The notes: generated by a model not told the origin, from the letters alone. Positions 25,518 through 33,645 are shown, counted from the first letter of the stretch. The stretch: 64,000 nucleotides of DNA from Clostridium sp. (GCA_023666615.1 JAMPBQ010000001.1:416969-480968); one strand, 5' to 3'. Translations and numbers: made by a program.

Positions 25518-27503
25518 TTATTTCTTTTGGAATCGGTAGACCTTGAAAGTTTTTGCGGGCAGAACCGTGGTGTAGTTCTGCGCGTTTTCAAGGGCTATGC
25601 GCTCGAGCTTGGGCTCCACTGCGCGCGGGTTTTCAAGGCTGTTCTCGGCCAGGTCGTCGGCGTGCAGGGTTGTAACCAAGGCGCCTACGATGCCTTCTTT
25701 CTTCTTTAGGCCGTCAAAGTTGATGGTGAGCGGCTGCTCAGTGTCGCCGGTGTTGACCACTTTCACAATGTATTCGCCGCTGTTGCCGTCAAGCACAGCG
25801 CTGGCGAAGACTCCGTCCTGGCCTTCAGCGCCGGTGAGGGGCTTGCCGTCTTTGCCGATGAGAGGCAGCACGTTGGTGCCGGGATTGGTGGCGTAGAGCT
25901 GCTGCACGTAGTAGCTGGCGGTGGGGAAGGATTCAAGGTTGTCAAACCAAATCATATCGGGGCGCCATTGCCAACCGTCAACGTGCGCGAAGAGAGGCGC
26001 GTATGTGGCCATATGCACCACGTCGGCGTTGCGCTCAAGGCCGGTCATGAAGGCGGCCTCAAGAAGCGAGGCGTTGAAATGATTGTATTTCTTGCCCTTG
26101 CCGTGGCATGCGTATTCGCCTGCGAACACCTTCGGGCCCTTGCGGTCGTAGTTGTCGTAGCGTGAGCCCTGGGCCAGGAACCAAGATTCGGGGCGGTAGA
26201 AATGCTCGTCGACGAGGTCGGCGTTCAGGCGGGTCATTTCAGGCCAGAGATAGTCGAAGTCCTTGCCTTCGGAGTTGGGGCCGGATGAGCCCACAATCTT
26301 GATTTCGGGATGCTGCTTGCGAAGCACGTCAAGGAATTTCTCAAGGCGCACTACGTATTCGGGGCCCCATTGCTCGTTGCCGATGCCGACAAACTTGAGG
26401 TTGAAGGGAGCCGGGTGGCCCATGTCGGCGCGAAGCTTGCCCCAAGTGGTGTTGGTATCGCCGTTGGCGAATTCAATCAGGTCAAGGGCGTCCTGGATGT
26501 AGGGCTCAAGCTGGTCCACGGGCACGTGCGCGTGCTCGTCATCGTTTTGGTATTGGCAAGCCAGGCCTACGCTGAGGATGGGCAGTGGCTCTGACCCGAT
26601 TTCCTCGCTCAGCAGGAAGTATTCGTAGAATCCCAGGCCGTTGCTCTGGAAATAGTCGGGGAAGAAGCGGTGCGGGAAGGTATAGTGCCAGCGGTTTTCG
26701 TTGGTGGGGCGGTTTTCAACCGGGCCAACGGTGTTCTTCCATTGATAGCGTGTTTCGAGGTCGGTGCCCTCAACGATGCAGCCGCCGGGGAAGCGGAACA
26801 CTCCGGGGTGCAGGTCGTACAGCTTTTGCGCCAGGTCTTTGCGCATGCCGTTTTCGTGGCCGTTCCATGTGTCAACGGGGAATAGCGATACGTGCTCGAG
26901 GTCCACCTCGGCCTTTTCTGGCTTGACGAGGAAGATGCGCAGCTGGCCGTCCTTGATGGTCTCCGAGGGAGTGAGCACTGCGGTATATTTTTTCCATTCC
27001 TTTGAATCGATGGTGATGGTCTTGTCGCCCTTGTTCTGGCTCTCGCCCATAGTGTTGGGGTCGGCAAGCTCTACGCGGATTTTGGCCTCGCCGCCCTGCG
27101 GCACGCGCGCCCAAACGCTGAATCGATACTCGGCGCCCTTCTCCACGGAAACGCCAAAGAATCCCTCGTTGGCCAGGCCGGTGTGCTTGTGGCCGTGGCC
27201 GGGATTGCCAAGGCGCACGTAGTGTGGGGCGCGTTCAAACGGGCCGTCGTTCATGACCTTAACGTTGCCGAAGGACTCCCAGCCCATTAGCGCTTGGGGA
27301 AATTCAAACGAGCGGTTTTTGATTTTCTCTGCATATAGGCCGCCGTCGGCGCCATAGTTTATATCCTCAAAGAAGATGCCGTACATGGTGGGCTGCACCT
27401 CGGCTCCCACCTTGTTGGTTTGCAGGTTAAGTTCCACGGCGCTTGCCCCTTGCATGGCGAATGCCAGGGCGACGGCGGAAATTAATGATTTTGAAAGATT
27501 CAT
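25518..27503 (-). CDS. Alpha-L-arabinofuranosidase, GH51, secreted
   Basis: 661 aa from ATG 27503 (signal peptide MNLSKSLISAVALAFAMQGASA); a 19-residue extension to 27560 runs across the promoter and was rejected. The N-terminus (TNKVGAEVQPTMYGIFFEDINYGADGGLYAE) is the typical GH51 start. A CBM4-like insertion (about 75-200) precedes the (beta/alpha)8 barrel. E377 in GIGNEQWG is the likely acid/base and E463 in FAGEYACHG the likely nucleophile. A C-terminal beta-sandwich completes the family architecture. It should remove arabinofuranosyl side chains from arabinoxylan or arabinan, which complements the xylan region further downstream. Confidence 0.93.
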   Translation of the reverse strand: MNLSKSLISAVALAFAMQGASAVELNLQTNKVGAEVQPTMYGIFFEDINYGADGGLYAEKIKNRSFEFPQALMGWESFGNVKVMNDGPFERAPHYVRLGNPGHGHKHTGLANEGFFGVSVEKGAEYRFSVWARVPQGGEAKIRVELADPNTMGESQNKGDKTITIDSKEWKKYTAVLTPSETIKDGQLRIFLVKPEKAEVDLEHVSLFPVDTWNGHENGMRKDLAQKLYDLHPGVFRFPGGCIVEGTDLETRYQWKNTVGPVENRPTNENRWHYTFPHRFFPDYFQSNGLGFYEYFLLSEEIGSEPLPILSVGLACQYQNDDEHAHVPVDQLEPYIQDALDLIEFANGDTNTTWGKLRADMGHPAPFNLKFVGIGNEQWGPEYVVRLEKFLDVLRKQHPEIKIVGSSGPNSEGKDFDYLWPEMTRLNADLVDEHFYRPESWFLAQGSRYDNYDRKGPKVFAGEYACHGKGKKYNHFNASLLEAAFMTGLERNADVVHMATYAPLFAHVDGWQWRPDMIWFDNLESFPTASYYVQQLYATNPGTNVLPLIGKDGKPLTGAEGQDGVFASAVLDGNSGEYIVKVVNTGDTEQPLTINFDGLKKKEGIVGALVTTLHADDLAENSLENPRAVEPKLERIALENAQNYTTVLPAKTFKVYRFQKK

Positions 27504-27572
27504 GATATAAATGGTAAGATTTAGATTGCGGGGCGGTGGGGTGCCGCAAAATGACGGCAAACCCCGACGCTA

Positions 27573-27604
27573 CAAAGTTACAGAAAAATATGCAAGCAAA
27601 CAAA
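27573..27604 (-). promoter_or_regulatory. Promoter of the GH51 gene
   Basis: On the minus strand TTTG (27601-27604), 20-bp spacer and TAACTTTG (27573-27580). The expected transcript start gives a leader of about 60 nt. Confidence 0.8.
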
Positions 27605-27638
27605 TAAAGCGCGAAAAAAAGATTTTTTTTGAAGAAAA

Positions 27639-27670
27639 TTTGGAAAATAGAACAAAAGCGCATAACTTTG
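27639..27670 (+). promoter_or_regulatory. Promoter of tRNA-Cys
   Basis: TTTG (27639-27642), 20-bp spacer and TAACTTTG (27663-27670), ending 17 bp before the tRNA. Confidence 0.85.
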
Positions 27671-27687
27671 CAGACGAAATCACAAAT

Positions 27688-27761
27688 GGTACCATGGCCG
27701 AGTGGTGAGGCGCCGGTCTGCAAAACCGTTTACAGCAGTTCGATTCTGCTTGGTACCTCCA
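27688..27761 (+). tRNA. tRNA-Cys (anticodon GCA)
   Basis: Acceptor stem GGTACCA / TGGTACC, anticodon loop CTGCAAA with GCA at 27720-27722, T arm with GTTCGATTC, discriminator T at 27758 as expected for Cys, and an encoded CCA (27759-27761). Confidence 0.97.
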
Positions 27762-27762
27762 A

Positions 27763-27789
27763 GGCATCCCCTCCCGGGATGCCTTTTTT
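27763..27789 (+). terminator. Terminator of tRNA-Cys
   Basis: GGCATCCC (27763-27770) pairs perfectly with GGGATGCC (27776-27783), followed by six T. Confidence 0.9.
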
Positions 27790-28144
27790 CATGCCCAAAC
27801 CACAGCTGAGCGTGGGGAGATGCACCATGGATTGCACGGAAGAAAAGAAGGCGCCACGGATTTAACGGATTTCACGGATGAAATAAGGCGCTGCGGATTT
27901 TCGGACCACACAGGTGTTGATTAAGTATAAATGACTCAATTATATGGTGTGCGGCAAAGGCTCAGGCAAGCCACGGCAAAGCCGTGGCTATATGTTTGGC
28001 CGCGGGTGGCAATTGATGCCCCCCGCGGTCACTATCCTCTCCATAAGCACTGCAAAGCTGTGCCCCTTGCCCTTTAGATTGGTGATTAAGCGCGGTTTAC
28101 CACTCTGTCCGCTAGGGCGGGTATATGTCCGATGAATACGCAAC
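27790..28144. repeat. Gene-free stretch with 9-bp ACGGAT repeats and GC-rich dyads
   Basis: Three ACGGAT units in 9-bp register (CACGGA at 27855, AACGGA at 27864, CACGGA at 27873). A perfect dyad AGCCACGGCAAAGCCGTGGCT lies at 27969-27989, and a second dyad pairs CCGCGGG (28000-28006) with CCCGCGG (28022-28028). No coding sequence is convincing. It resembles decayed palindromic repeat DNA. Confidence 0.6.
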
Positions 28145-29359
28145 CTACATCATCTCCACCTTCCCAACAAACAAGATGCTGTTAGTGGAGCACTCATAAA
28201 TTGAGAAGATAAAGGGCCTGTCCACAACTATTGGATCTGGTCTCAAAGGATTATTGCTCGTTGTGTAGAATCCGGTGATTGTCACCGCGGCGGCTTCGGC
28301 CCCCTTTTCGTCAACCTTTATGTTGCACCCCTGTTTCATTGTATTAATATAGGTATCTATGTCAGAGACATATCGGAAATCCGCCTCCCTGGGGTCAAAG
28401 GCCTTTCTGATTCCAAGCGACCTCAAGCTGTTTATTATATTCAATTCCCCCTGTGCCTCAAATTTAGGCATAGTAATGTCTAATTTCACATTCATATAAT
28501 TGCGGAACTTTTCGCCTAAGTCAGATATGCATTCATCCAAATCCACGCCTACATTTGGTAAAGTGATAGACATATAATATGCGCCATTGCCAAAAGGTAT
28601 GTGCGCGGTCCTCCACGTTTCCCCTTCCCCATATCGGCAGGTCACGTTTTTGGCTTTCATATAGCTGGCGCTACTCTTTGTACCATCGCAATTCGTAAAT
28701 GTTTGTTGCCCTTTCGACTCAAATTTTACGTGATCAGCCCATAAGTTTCGGTAATACAGAGCATTTATCAACGCAAAATCGTATGACTCGCCTTCCTTTA
28801 TAAGATTGTCAATCAATCTGTTTGTCTTTTTGCTACACCATTTGTTGGCCTCTTTTGAGAAATTCCGCATATCCAAATTAAACGCTTCAGCGTCAAAATT
28901 CTCCTGTAAGGCTTTTTTGTATCCTTCCTTTATGGGCAACGATTCACTCATCCACATGGAGTTGGCTACGCTCAGCGCGCATTCTTTGTCACGGTTTATG
29001 AGCTTCGTCACCATAAAGTGGCTGCACTCATTAATTTCATCAACGCTCATGTCGTCAAGGCCCAACACATTGATGATTTCCTCTCTGGTTTCTCCGCCGG
29101 CCCCGTTGAGAATCATCATCAATGAAATGCTTGTGCTCAAAGGGGATATGCAAATATTTTTCCCTTGATTGTCCTCGCTAGCTTTCTCAAAAAAACGCCA
29201 GGCAAAATTATGATTGGCGTTAGCCACAGTGCTTTCTGCCCGCGAAAGCGTAATCCTCTCATAGGAATTGTCACTGTTAGCCTTGCCATCCGAAGGCTCA
29301 TCATTTGAGCACCCCATCAAGCACCCCGCAATAAATCCAAAAATAATTAGCTTCTTCAT
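28145..29359 (-). CDS. Serpin-family protease inhibitor, lipoprotein
   Basis: 404 aa. SPII signal with Cys16 (FIAGCLMGCSNDEP). The serpin fold is recognisable throughout: NICISPLSTSISLMMILNGAGGETREEI, VANSMWM, LINALYYRNLWADHVKF, ITMPKFEAQGELNIINSLRSLGIRKAFDP and the C-terminal VDRPFIFSIYE. The reactive loop EKGAEAAAVTITGFYTTSNN has the small-residue hinge (GAEAAA) of inhibitory serpins. By loop counting P1-P1' falls around Thr-Ser, which would suit a protease that accepts small residues; this is an estimate. The T. forsythia serpin miropin shows that Bacteroidota use such proteins against host or microbial proteases. The gene is AT-richer than its surroundings, a sign of transfer. It follows a tiny lipoprotein gene by 16 bp. 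Confidence 0.9.
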   Translation of the reverse strand: MKKLIIFGFIAGCLMGCSNDEPSDGKANSDNSYERITLSRAESTVANANHNFAWRFFEKASEDNQGKNICISPLSTSISLMMILNGAGGETREEIINVLGLDDMSVDEINECSHFMVTKLINRDKECALSVANSMWMSESLPIKEGYKKALQENFDAEAFNLDMRNFSKEANKWCSKKTNRLIDNLIKEGESYDFALINALYYRNLWADHVKFESKGQQTFTNCDGTKSSASYMKAKNVTCRYGEGETWRTAHIPFGNGAYYMSITLPNVGVDLDECISDLGEKFRNYMNVKLDITMPKFEAQGELNIINSLRSLGIRKAFDPREADFRYVSDIDTYINTMKQGCNIKVDEKGAEAAAVTITGFYTTSNNPLRPDPIVVDRPFIFSIYECSTNSILFVGKVEMM

Positions 29360-29375
29360 ATCCTATAATTTAAAA

Positions 29376-29561
29376 CTATTTAACGATAATTAATTGTACG
29401 ATGCCCGCATAATCATTAGTTTGATGATTGGAATGATTCTCATCCCGATCATAATATACCCCTTCACATGTATTTGTTTCCACTACGGAAAAATCATCTG
29501 TCTTGCAAGCGACAAATATGACAAGCATTAATCCGATGCTAAAAATTAGTTTTTTCTTCAT
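29376..29561 (-). CDS. Tiny lipoprotein (61 aa), unknown
   Basis: ATG 29561 starts an SPII signal (MKKKLIFSIGLMLVIFVAC, Cys19). The 42-residue mature part is acidic to neutral and Asn/His-rich (VYYDRDENHSNHQTND) with a hydrophobic end (IVQLIIVK). An in-frame extension to 29654 is AT-rich and contains the promoter, so it is rejected. It is the first gene of an operon with the serpin. No family recognised. Confidence 0.65.
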   Translation of the reverse strand: MKKKLIFSIGLMLVIFVACKTDDFSVVETNTCEGVYYDRDENHSNHQTNDYAGIVQLIIVK

Positions 29562-29600
29562 TTTATTTGGATAAGATTTAAATTTGAAAATTATTTTCCG

Positions 29601-29633
29601 CAAATATATTGATAAAAAATAAAAAAAAACAAC
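29601..29633 (-). promoter_or_regulatory. Promoter of the tiny lipoprotein/serpin operon
   Basis: TATATTTG on the minus strand (29601-29608) with a partial GTTG box about 21 bp further upstream (29630-29633). Confidence 0.55.
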
Positions 29634-29756
29634 GTTTTGACTGTCTTTTTGCAATTGAATTAAGTGATTTTTGCAGAGTGGACCATCTGTGGAAAGATTC
29701 GTTATTGTGATAAATCGTTGAATTGAATATATTGCTGAACTTTAATGCTTGTTACT

Positions 29757-30065
29757 ATGAAAGAGATACAAAATCGGTTGGAGGCATACATATCAGCTAC
29801 ACCTTCAAAATGGAGAGAGAAAGCGGAGGCGCGGTTGACTAACAAGGAATGGCTGCGCTACTCTCAACGTATTGCTATAATGATGCTCGACAAGATGGAG
29901 GAGCTTGTGCTAATTCAGAGGTAAGTGGCCGAGCGAATGGGTTGCACTCAACAATACGTTTCACAACTGCTGAAAGGAACTGAAAATCTCTCCATCGAAA
30001 CCATCAGCAAGATTGAAATGGCTCTTGGACTTCAGATTTTGGAGCCGGTATTCATATCCCGATAG
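29757..30065 (+). pseudogene. Broken XRE-family HTH regulator (in-frame stop)
   Basis: Reading from ATG 29757 gives MKEIQNRLEAYISATPSKW … RIAIMMLDKMEELVLIQR, then TAA at 29922-29924. The same frame continues without a shift as VAERMGCTQQYVSQLLKGTENL and SIETISKIEMALGLQILEP to TAG at 30063. The two parts together form a typical small HTH_3 protein (102 codons) of the type found as antitoxin or regulator. The stop replaces a codon in the first helix of the HTH, where relatives usually have Lys or Gln. No toxin gene is adjacent. Confidence 0.85.
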
Positions 30066-30203
30066 TCCATAAGGTACTGTATGGCAAGGATGCGGAACGT
30101 TTTGAAAAGATGATTTCGCAACCGAAACCTGTATTTAAGGAAGAGAAAGAGAGGGTAAGAAAAGCATATGAGGAGATGAAATCAATAGCTAAAATGGGGT
30201 GGG
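30066..30203 (+). pseudogene. Possible gene remnant after the broken HTH gene
   Basis: A different frame (from about 30041) stays open and reads VLYGKDAERFEKMISQPKPVF then KEEKERVRKAYEEMKSIAKM, a plausible charged helical protein end without a start codon. It may be the original C-terminus of the HTH protein after a frameshift or a second remnant. The evidence is weak. Confidence 0.35.
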
Positions 30204-31085
30204 TTAGAGGTTTTCGATGATGATTAGGTAGCTGGCGTTGAAGGAGCGGCGGGGGGAGAGGAGGTTTACGTAGTCGCGCTGGTCGAAGGGGCCTTCGTAG
30301 CCGCGGCGGTCGCAGCGGCCGTACCAGGGCTCGATGCACATGAATGGGGCGTCGGGCTTGGGCGACCAGAGGCCCACCAGCGGGGCGCGGAAGATCATTG
30401 ACAGGTACGGCGATTTGGCCTTGTCGAGCATCGATACGCGATGCACCTGTTCGTCGGCAAGGATTAGGGCGTCATGCGTGAAAGTGTCGGATGTAACGGG
30501 CAGCATTCCCTCGTGGTTGAGCAGCACCTTTTTCGTCTCATCGCCAACGCATCCCTTTTCGGCCAATACCTGCGATTCGATTGTGCTGTTGTCGAAAAGG
30601 AGGTAGGCATGGACAGGATCGGATGGCGAAAAGTCGGGATAGTAGAATGCCGGATGCGCTCCGATTTGGAAAGCCATATCGCGCGAGTCAAGATTTTGTA
30701 CCGTCCACATTACCGTGATGCGTTCATCTACAAGTCGATAGCCAATTTCCAGACGAAACTTGCGGGGGTACAATTTCAGCGTCTCGTCGTTCCACTCCAG
30801 GGCGAACCATGCCTCGTCCGCCGGCACGTCATCCATAATGGAGAACTCGCAGTCGCGCGCAAAGCCGTGCTGGCCAAGCGTGTATTCCTTGCCATCCATT
30901 CGATAGCGCTTCTCCCAAAGAGAGCCTACGATAGGGAAAAGCACCGGCGAGCGCCGCCCCCAAAAGCGGGGGTCGCCTTGCCAGAGATATTCATGTCCCG
31001 TGACATTGTTCTTAATACTTTGCAACTCAGCGCCGTGTGCGCTGATGACGACCGTAAGTAGATTGTTCTTGAGAGTGACCATCAT
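30204..31085 (-). CDS. Aldose 1-epimerase family protein (LacX/YeaD-like)
   Basis: About 293 aa from ATG 31085 or 31082; an 11-residue extension to 31118 has no support. The family start VTLKNNLLTVVISAHGAELQSIKN is followed by EYLWQGDPRFWGRRSPVLFPIVG, YTLGQHGFARDCEF (His in the galactose mutarotase active-site position) and IGAHPAFYYP. Such proteins interconvert sugar anomers, or act on sugar phosphates. It is cytoplasmic. It is isolated between the broken HTH gene and the divergent methyltransferase gene. Its role in pentose use is possible but not shown. Confidence 0.88.
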   Translation of the reverse strand: MMVTLKNNLLTVVISAHGAELQSIKNNVTGHEYLWQGDPRFWGRRSPVLFPIVGSLWEKRYRMDGKEYTLGQHGFARDCEFSIMDDVPADEAWFALEWNDETLKLYPRKFRLEIGYRLVDERITVMWTVQNLDSRDMAFQIGAHPAFYYPDFSPSDPVHAYLLFDNSTIESQVLAEKGCVGDETKKVLLNHEGMLPVTSDTFTHDALILADEQVHRVSMLDKAKSPYLSMIFRAPLVGLWSPKPDAPFMCIEPWYGRCDRRGYEGPFDQRDYVNLLSPRRSFNASYLIIIENL

Positions 31086-31193
31086 ATGGAAATTGAAACG
31101 TATTATGTTGAAACGCAAGCCAAAATCGGCAATTGTACAACAAAGTTACGCGAAAAAAAGTTCACAATCGCCGCGATGCGGCAAAATTTTGCA

Positions 31194-31225
31194 TTTGTGT
31201 AATCCGCAAGAATTGATTAATTTTG
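31194..31225 (+). promoter_or_regulatory. Promoter of the DNA methyltransferase gene
   Basis: TTTG (31194-31197), 20-bp spacer, TAATTTTG (31218-31225); start codon at 31263. Confidence 0.8.
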
Positions 31226-31262
31226 CCCATAAAGAAGCAATCATATACACATATATTGGCAG

Positions 31263-32342
31263 ATGGGTCATAAATTCAAATACAGCTGGAATCTCAAGGA
31301 TGCGTCCTTTTCCAAGGACAAGGGCAAGGTTTTTTCATGTTTCGCCTGCGGCGGAGGCTCAACTATGGGCTACAAGCTGGCGGGGTACGATGTGCTGGGG
31401 TGCAATGAGATTGACAAGCGCATGCTGTCAATCTACGAGGCCAACCACCATCCAAAATTCGCGTTCTTGGGCCCAATCCAGGAATTTAAGAATAGAGAGG
31501 ACTTGCCGGCGGAGCTCTACAACCTTGACGTGCTCGACGGTTCGCCGCCCTGCTCCACATTCTCCATAGCCGGCAGCCGCGAGGAAGCGTGGGGAGTAGA
31601 GAAGAAATTCCGCGAGGGGCAGGCGGAGCAGGTGCTTGATACGCTGTTCTTCGACTTTATAGACCTTGCCAAGAGGCTGCAGCCGAAGGTGGTGATAGCC
31701 GAGAACGTGAAGGGCTTGCTGCAGGGCAACGCCAAGGCTTATGTGGACCGCATCTACCGGGAATTTGACGAGGCCGGGTATTCTTGTCAGCATGTGCTGC
31801 TCAATGGGCAGGACATGGGCGTGCCGCAGCGGAGAGAGCGCGTGTTCTTCCTTTGCCTGAGAAAAGATCTTGTGGAGAAGGTGCCTGCCACTTACAACCT
31901 ATTTGACGCCATACCGACGATTGACATGACATTCAGCGAAGAGCCAATACCTTTTTCGGAAATTAAGACTGAAGGGATGGACAAGCCGCTGACGCCCAGG
32001 GCGGCGGATCTGTGGGCGCTGAAGGAGGAAGGCGACATCGGATTGGAGAAATGCAGCGCGCGCAGTGGCGGCAATCCAAATGGGTTCTTCAGTTCGAAAT
32101 TTGTGTATTCCCACCGCGCCTGCAATACGATATGCGCCGGGGATTCTCTAGTGCTGTTTGATGAGCCGCGCGGCCTGAACAACGCTGAGATAATCTCGGC
32201 GTCGACCTTCCCGCAGGATTATGACTTTGGCAAGGAGAAGCCGGCGTACGTATGCGGCATGTCGGTGCCTCCGGTGATGATGGCGCAGATTGCGTCGAGG
32301 GTGTATGAGCAATGGCTCAGCAAGATCAATGCTCCCGAGTGA
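31263..32342 (+). CDS. Solitary DNA (cytosine-5) methyltransferase
   Basis: 359 aa. Motif I is CFACGGGSTMGYKLAGYDVLGCNEID (SAM binding). Motif IV is DGSPPCSTFS with catalytic Cys97. Motif VI is VVIAENVKGLL, motif VIII is QRRERVFFL, and motifs IX-X are near the C-terminus (RACNTICAG…; MAQIASRVYEQWL). The target-recognition region lies between about 210 and 270. No restriction endonuclease, Vsr gene or specificity subunit is near, so it is an orphan enzyme that may act in gene regulation or as an anti-restriction trait. The recognition sequence cannot be read from the protein. An 11-bp phased CG-containing array lies 140 bp downstream. Confidence 0.93.
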   Translation: MGHKFKYSWNLKDASFSKDKGKVFSCFACGGGSTMGYKLAGYDVLGCNEIDKRMLSIYEANHHPKFAFLGPIQEFKNREDLPAELYNLDVLDGSPPCSTFSIAGSREEAWGVEKKFREGQAEQVLDTLFFDFIDLAKRLQPKVVIAENVKGLLQGNAKAYVDRIYREFDEAGYSCQHVLLNGQDMGVPQRRERVFFLCLRKDLVEKVPATYNLFDAIPTIDMTFSEEPIPFSEIKTEGMDKPLTPRAADLWALKEEGDIGLEKCSARSGGNPNGFFSSKFVYSHRACNTICAGDSLVLFDEPRGLNNAEIISASTFPQDYDFGKEKPAYVCGMSVPPVMMAQIASRVYEQWLSKINAPE

Positions 32343-32368
32343 TTATTTGCTGTAGGCATTTTGCCACG

Positions 32369-32455
32369 GATTTCTTTGGATAGAGTGTTTTGCCGCTGAT
32401 TTCTTTGGATAGAGTGTTTTGCCGCTGATTTCTTTGGATAGAGTGTTTTGCCGCT
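32369..32455 (+). repeat. 29-bp tandem repeat, three near-identical copies
   Basis: Copies start at 32369, 32398 and 32427 (unit GATTTCTTTGGATAGAGTGT plus TTTGCCGCT). A fourth copy begins at 32456 and then runs into CACGGATTACACGG, the 9-bp repeat type seen elsewhere. Confidence 0.9.
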
Positions 32456-32480
32456 GATTTCACGGATTACACGGATTTTT

Positions 32481-32573
32481 TACGGAAAAATTACGGTTTT
32501 TTTACGGAAATATTACGGAAAAATTACGGTTTCAATACGACTTTAATACGATTTTAATACGACTTTAATACGG
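32481..32573 (+). repeat. 11-bp phased TACGG/A-tract array (9 copies)
   Basis: TACG occurs exactly every 11 bp at 32481, 32492, 32503, 32514, 32525, 32536, 32547, 32558 and 32569, separated by A- or T-rich spacers. It ends 19 bp before the start of the next gene. Phased A-tracts of this kind are expected to bend DNA. Confidence 0.95.
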
Positions 32574-32591
32574 AAATTTATACTGAAAGGA

Positions 32592-33554
32592 TTGAATTAT
32601 AATGGGTTTTCCCGGCGATGGCGGGCTTTGGGCCTGCTTGCGCTTTTGGGAATTTTGTCAGTCGCGGCCCAACGCAATGACTGGCATGACCCATGCCTTC
32701 GCGTCAATCCGGGAATAACCAATCTTGGCGAGGTGCCGCCCAATCCGAAGTGTGTTGACGCGCATATCCGCATAAGGCAGCCGCGCCCCGGCGCGCTGGC
32801 CATCGCCACCTTGGCGTGGAACGCAAGCGATTCGCTCAACTATTCATATTGCCGCCTTCGCCTCTTTGGCGGGGATGATGACATTTATGCCGGAGAGGCG
32901 TCACTCACCATAGGCCGAATGAGGGGAGGGAAGGATTATCCAGAGGAGGAACATTCATTCACCCCAAGCCCCGGATTTGAGTCCTTGTGTTTGGTATATG
33001 ACGGCTATTCGGCTAGGGCGATGACAAAAGACGCTTCGTGCAGCGTAGCTTATGACCCCGACGGCGCGGCAGGGATTTGGCTCGTCGCCAAAACTCCCCT
33101 CGATTGCCAGCGGCTAAGCGCAATGTGGCTGCCGAGGCCGGCGATTGAAAAGCACGAATTGGCGGATTTGGCCGCGATAGAGGAAGCGCTTGCGCCTTCA
33201 ACTGACAAAGCCGAGGGCCTGTGGGAATACATGGACCGCGACATAGACCCCGGCGCCGCCTCCCTTGGAGGGCGATACCACCTGGCCACTATAAAAAACG
33301 CTGAGGGGGATTACGACATCGTTTATCTTGGCGGAGCTGAGGCCGAAGCCGGCCGATGGACGCCAATGTCGATAAAGGGTCGGCTTTCGCCCACCATTTT
33401 CATCGGAAATTACGACTTGGTGTGGATTGACGCCGATGGGAATCGCTTAGAGCGGGAATGCAACGCGCAGATAGACATCAATGGGGCAATCCTGACATTG
33501 CGATTTCCGCTGCAAAAGGCCCAAATACGCCTGCGCAGATGCGCATTTCGCTGA
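32592..33554 (+). CDS. Secreted protein of unknown function, probable TTG start
   Basis: 320 aa. The frame opens with TTG at 32592 and has no usable ATG near the signal peptide (RRWRALGLLALLGILSVAAQ). The mature protein is rich in aromatic and acidic residues, with beta-type segments (SYCRLRLFGGDDDIYAGEASLTIGRM; GSLGGRYHLATIKN-like; IFIGNYDLVWIDADGNRL). Several cysteines are present. No family recognised. It sits alone between the phased repeat array and the symporter gene, which has its own promoter. Confidence 0.7.
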   Translation: MNYNGFSRRWRALGLLALLGILSVAAQRNDWHDPCLRVNPGITNLGEVPPNPKCVDAHIRIRQPRPGALAIATLAWNASDSLNYSYCRLRLFGGDDDIYAGEASLTIGRMRGGKDYPEEEHSFTPSPGFESLCLVYDGYSARAMTKDASCSVAYDPDGAAGIWLVAKTPLDCQRLSAMWLPRPAIEKHELADLAAIEEALAPSTDKAEGLWEYMDRDIDPGAASLGGRYHLATIKNAEGDYDIVYLGGAEAEAGRWTPMSIKGRLSPTIFIGNYDLVWIDADGNRLERECNAQIDINGAILTLRFPLQKAQIRLRRCAFR

Positions 33555-33585
33555 ATTTTGGCCGTTGCGTTGCGCTGAAAGGGCA

Positions 33586-33617
33586 AAATGTTACGCCACC
33601 GCCCAGCCGCGTAACAT
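33586..33617. promoter_or_regulatory. Inverted repeat upstream of the symporter promoter
   Basis: ATGTTACGC (33586-33594) and GCGTAACAT (33609-33617) form a perfect 9-bp dyad with a 14-nt spacer. It lies about 50 bp upstream of the -7 box. It may end the preceding gene or bind a regulator; there is no U-tract. A related TGTTACGCC sequence lies before xusA. Confidence 0.6.
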
Positions 33618-33645
33618 AGCTTTGGGTGCTAAGATACTAAAAGAT

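Noticed and set aside
27944-28135. 63-codon open frame in the gene-free stretch after tRNA-Cys
   Set aside because: It crosses two GC-rich dyads and shows no protein-like pattern.
29757-30203. Functional toxin-antitoxin pair
   Set aside because: The HTH gene has an in-frame stop and no complete toxin gene lies on either side.
28145-30203. Insertion sequence or prophage remnant
   Set aside because: The stretch is AT-rich, but I see no transposase, integrase, terminal inverted repeats or target duplication.
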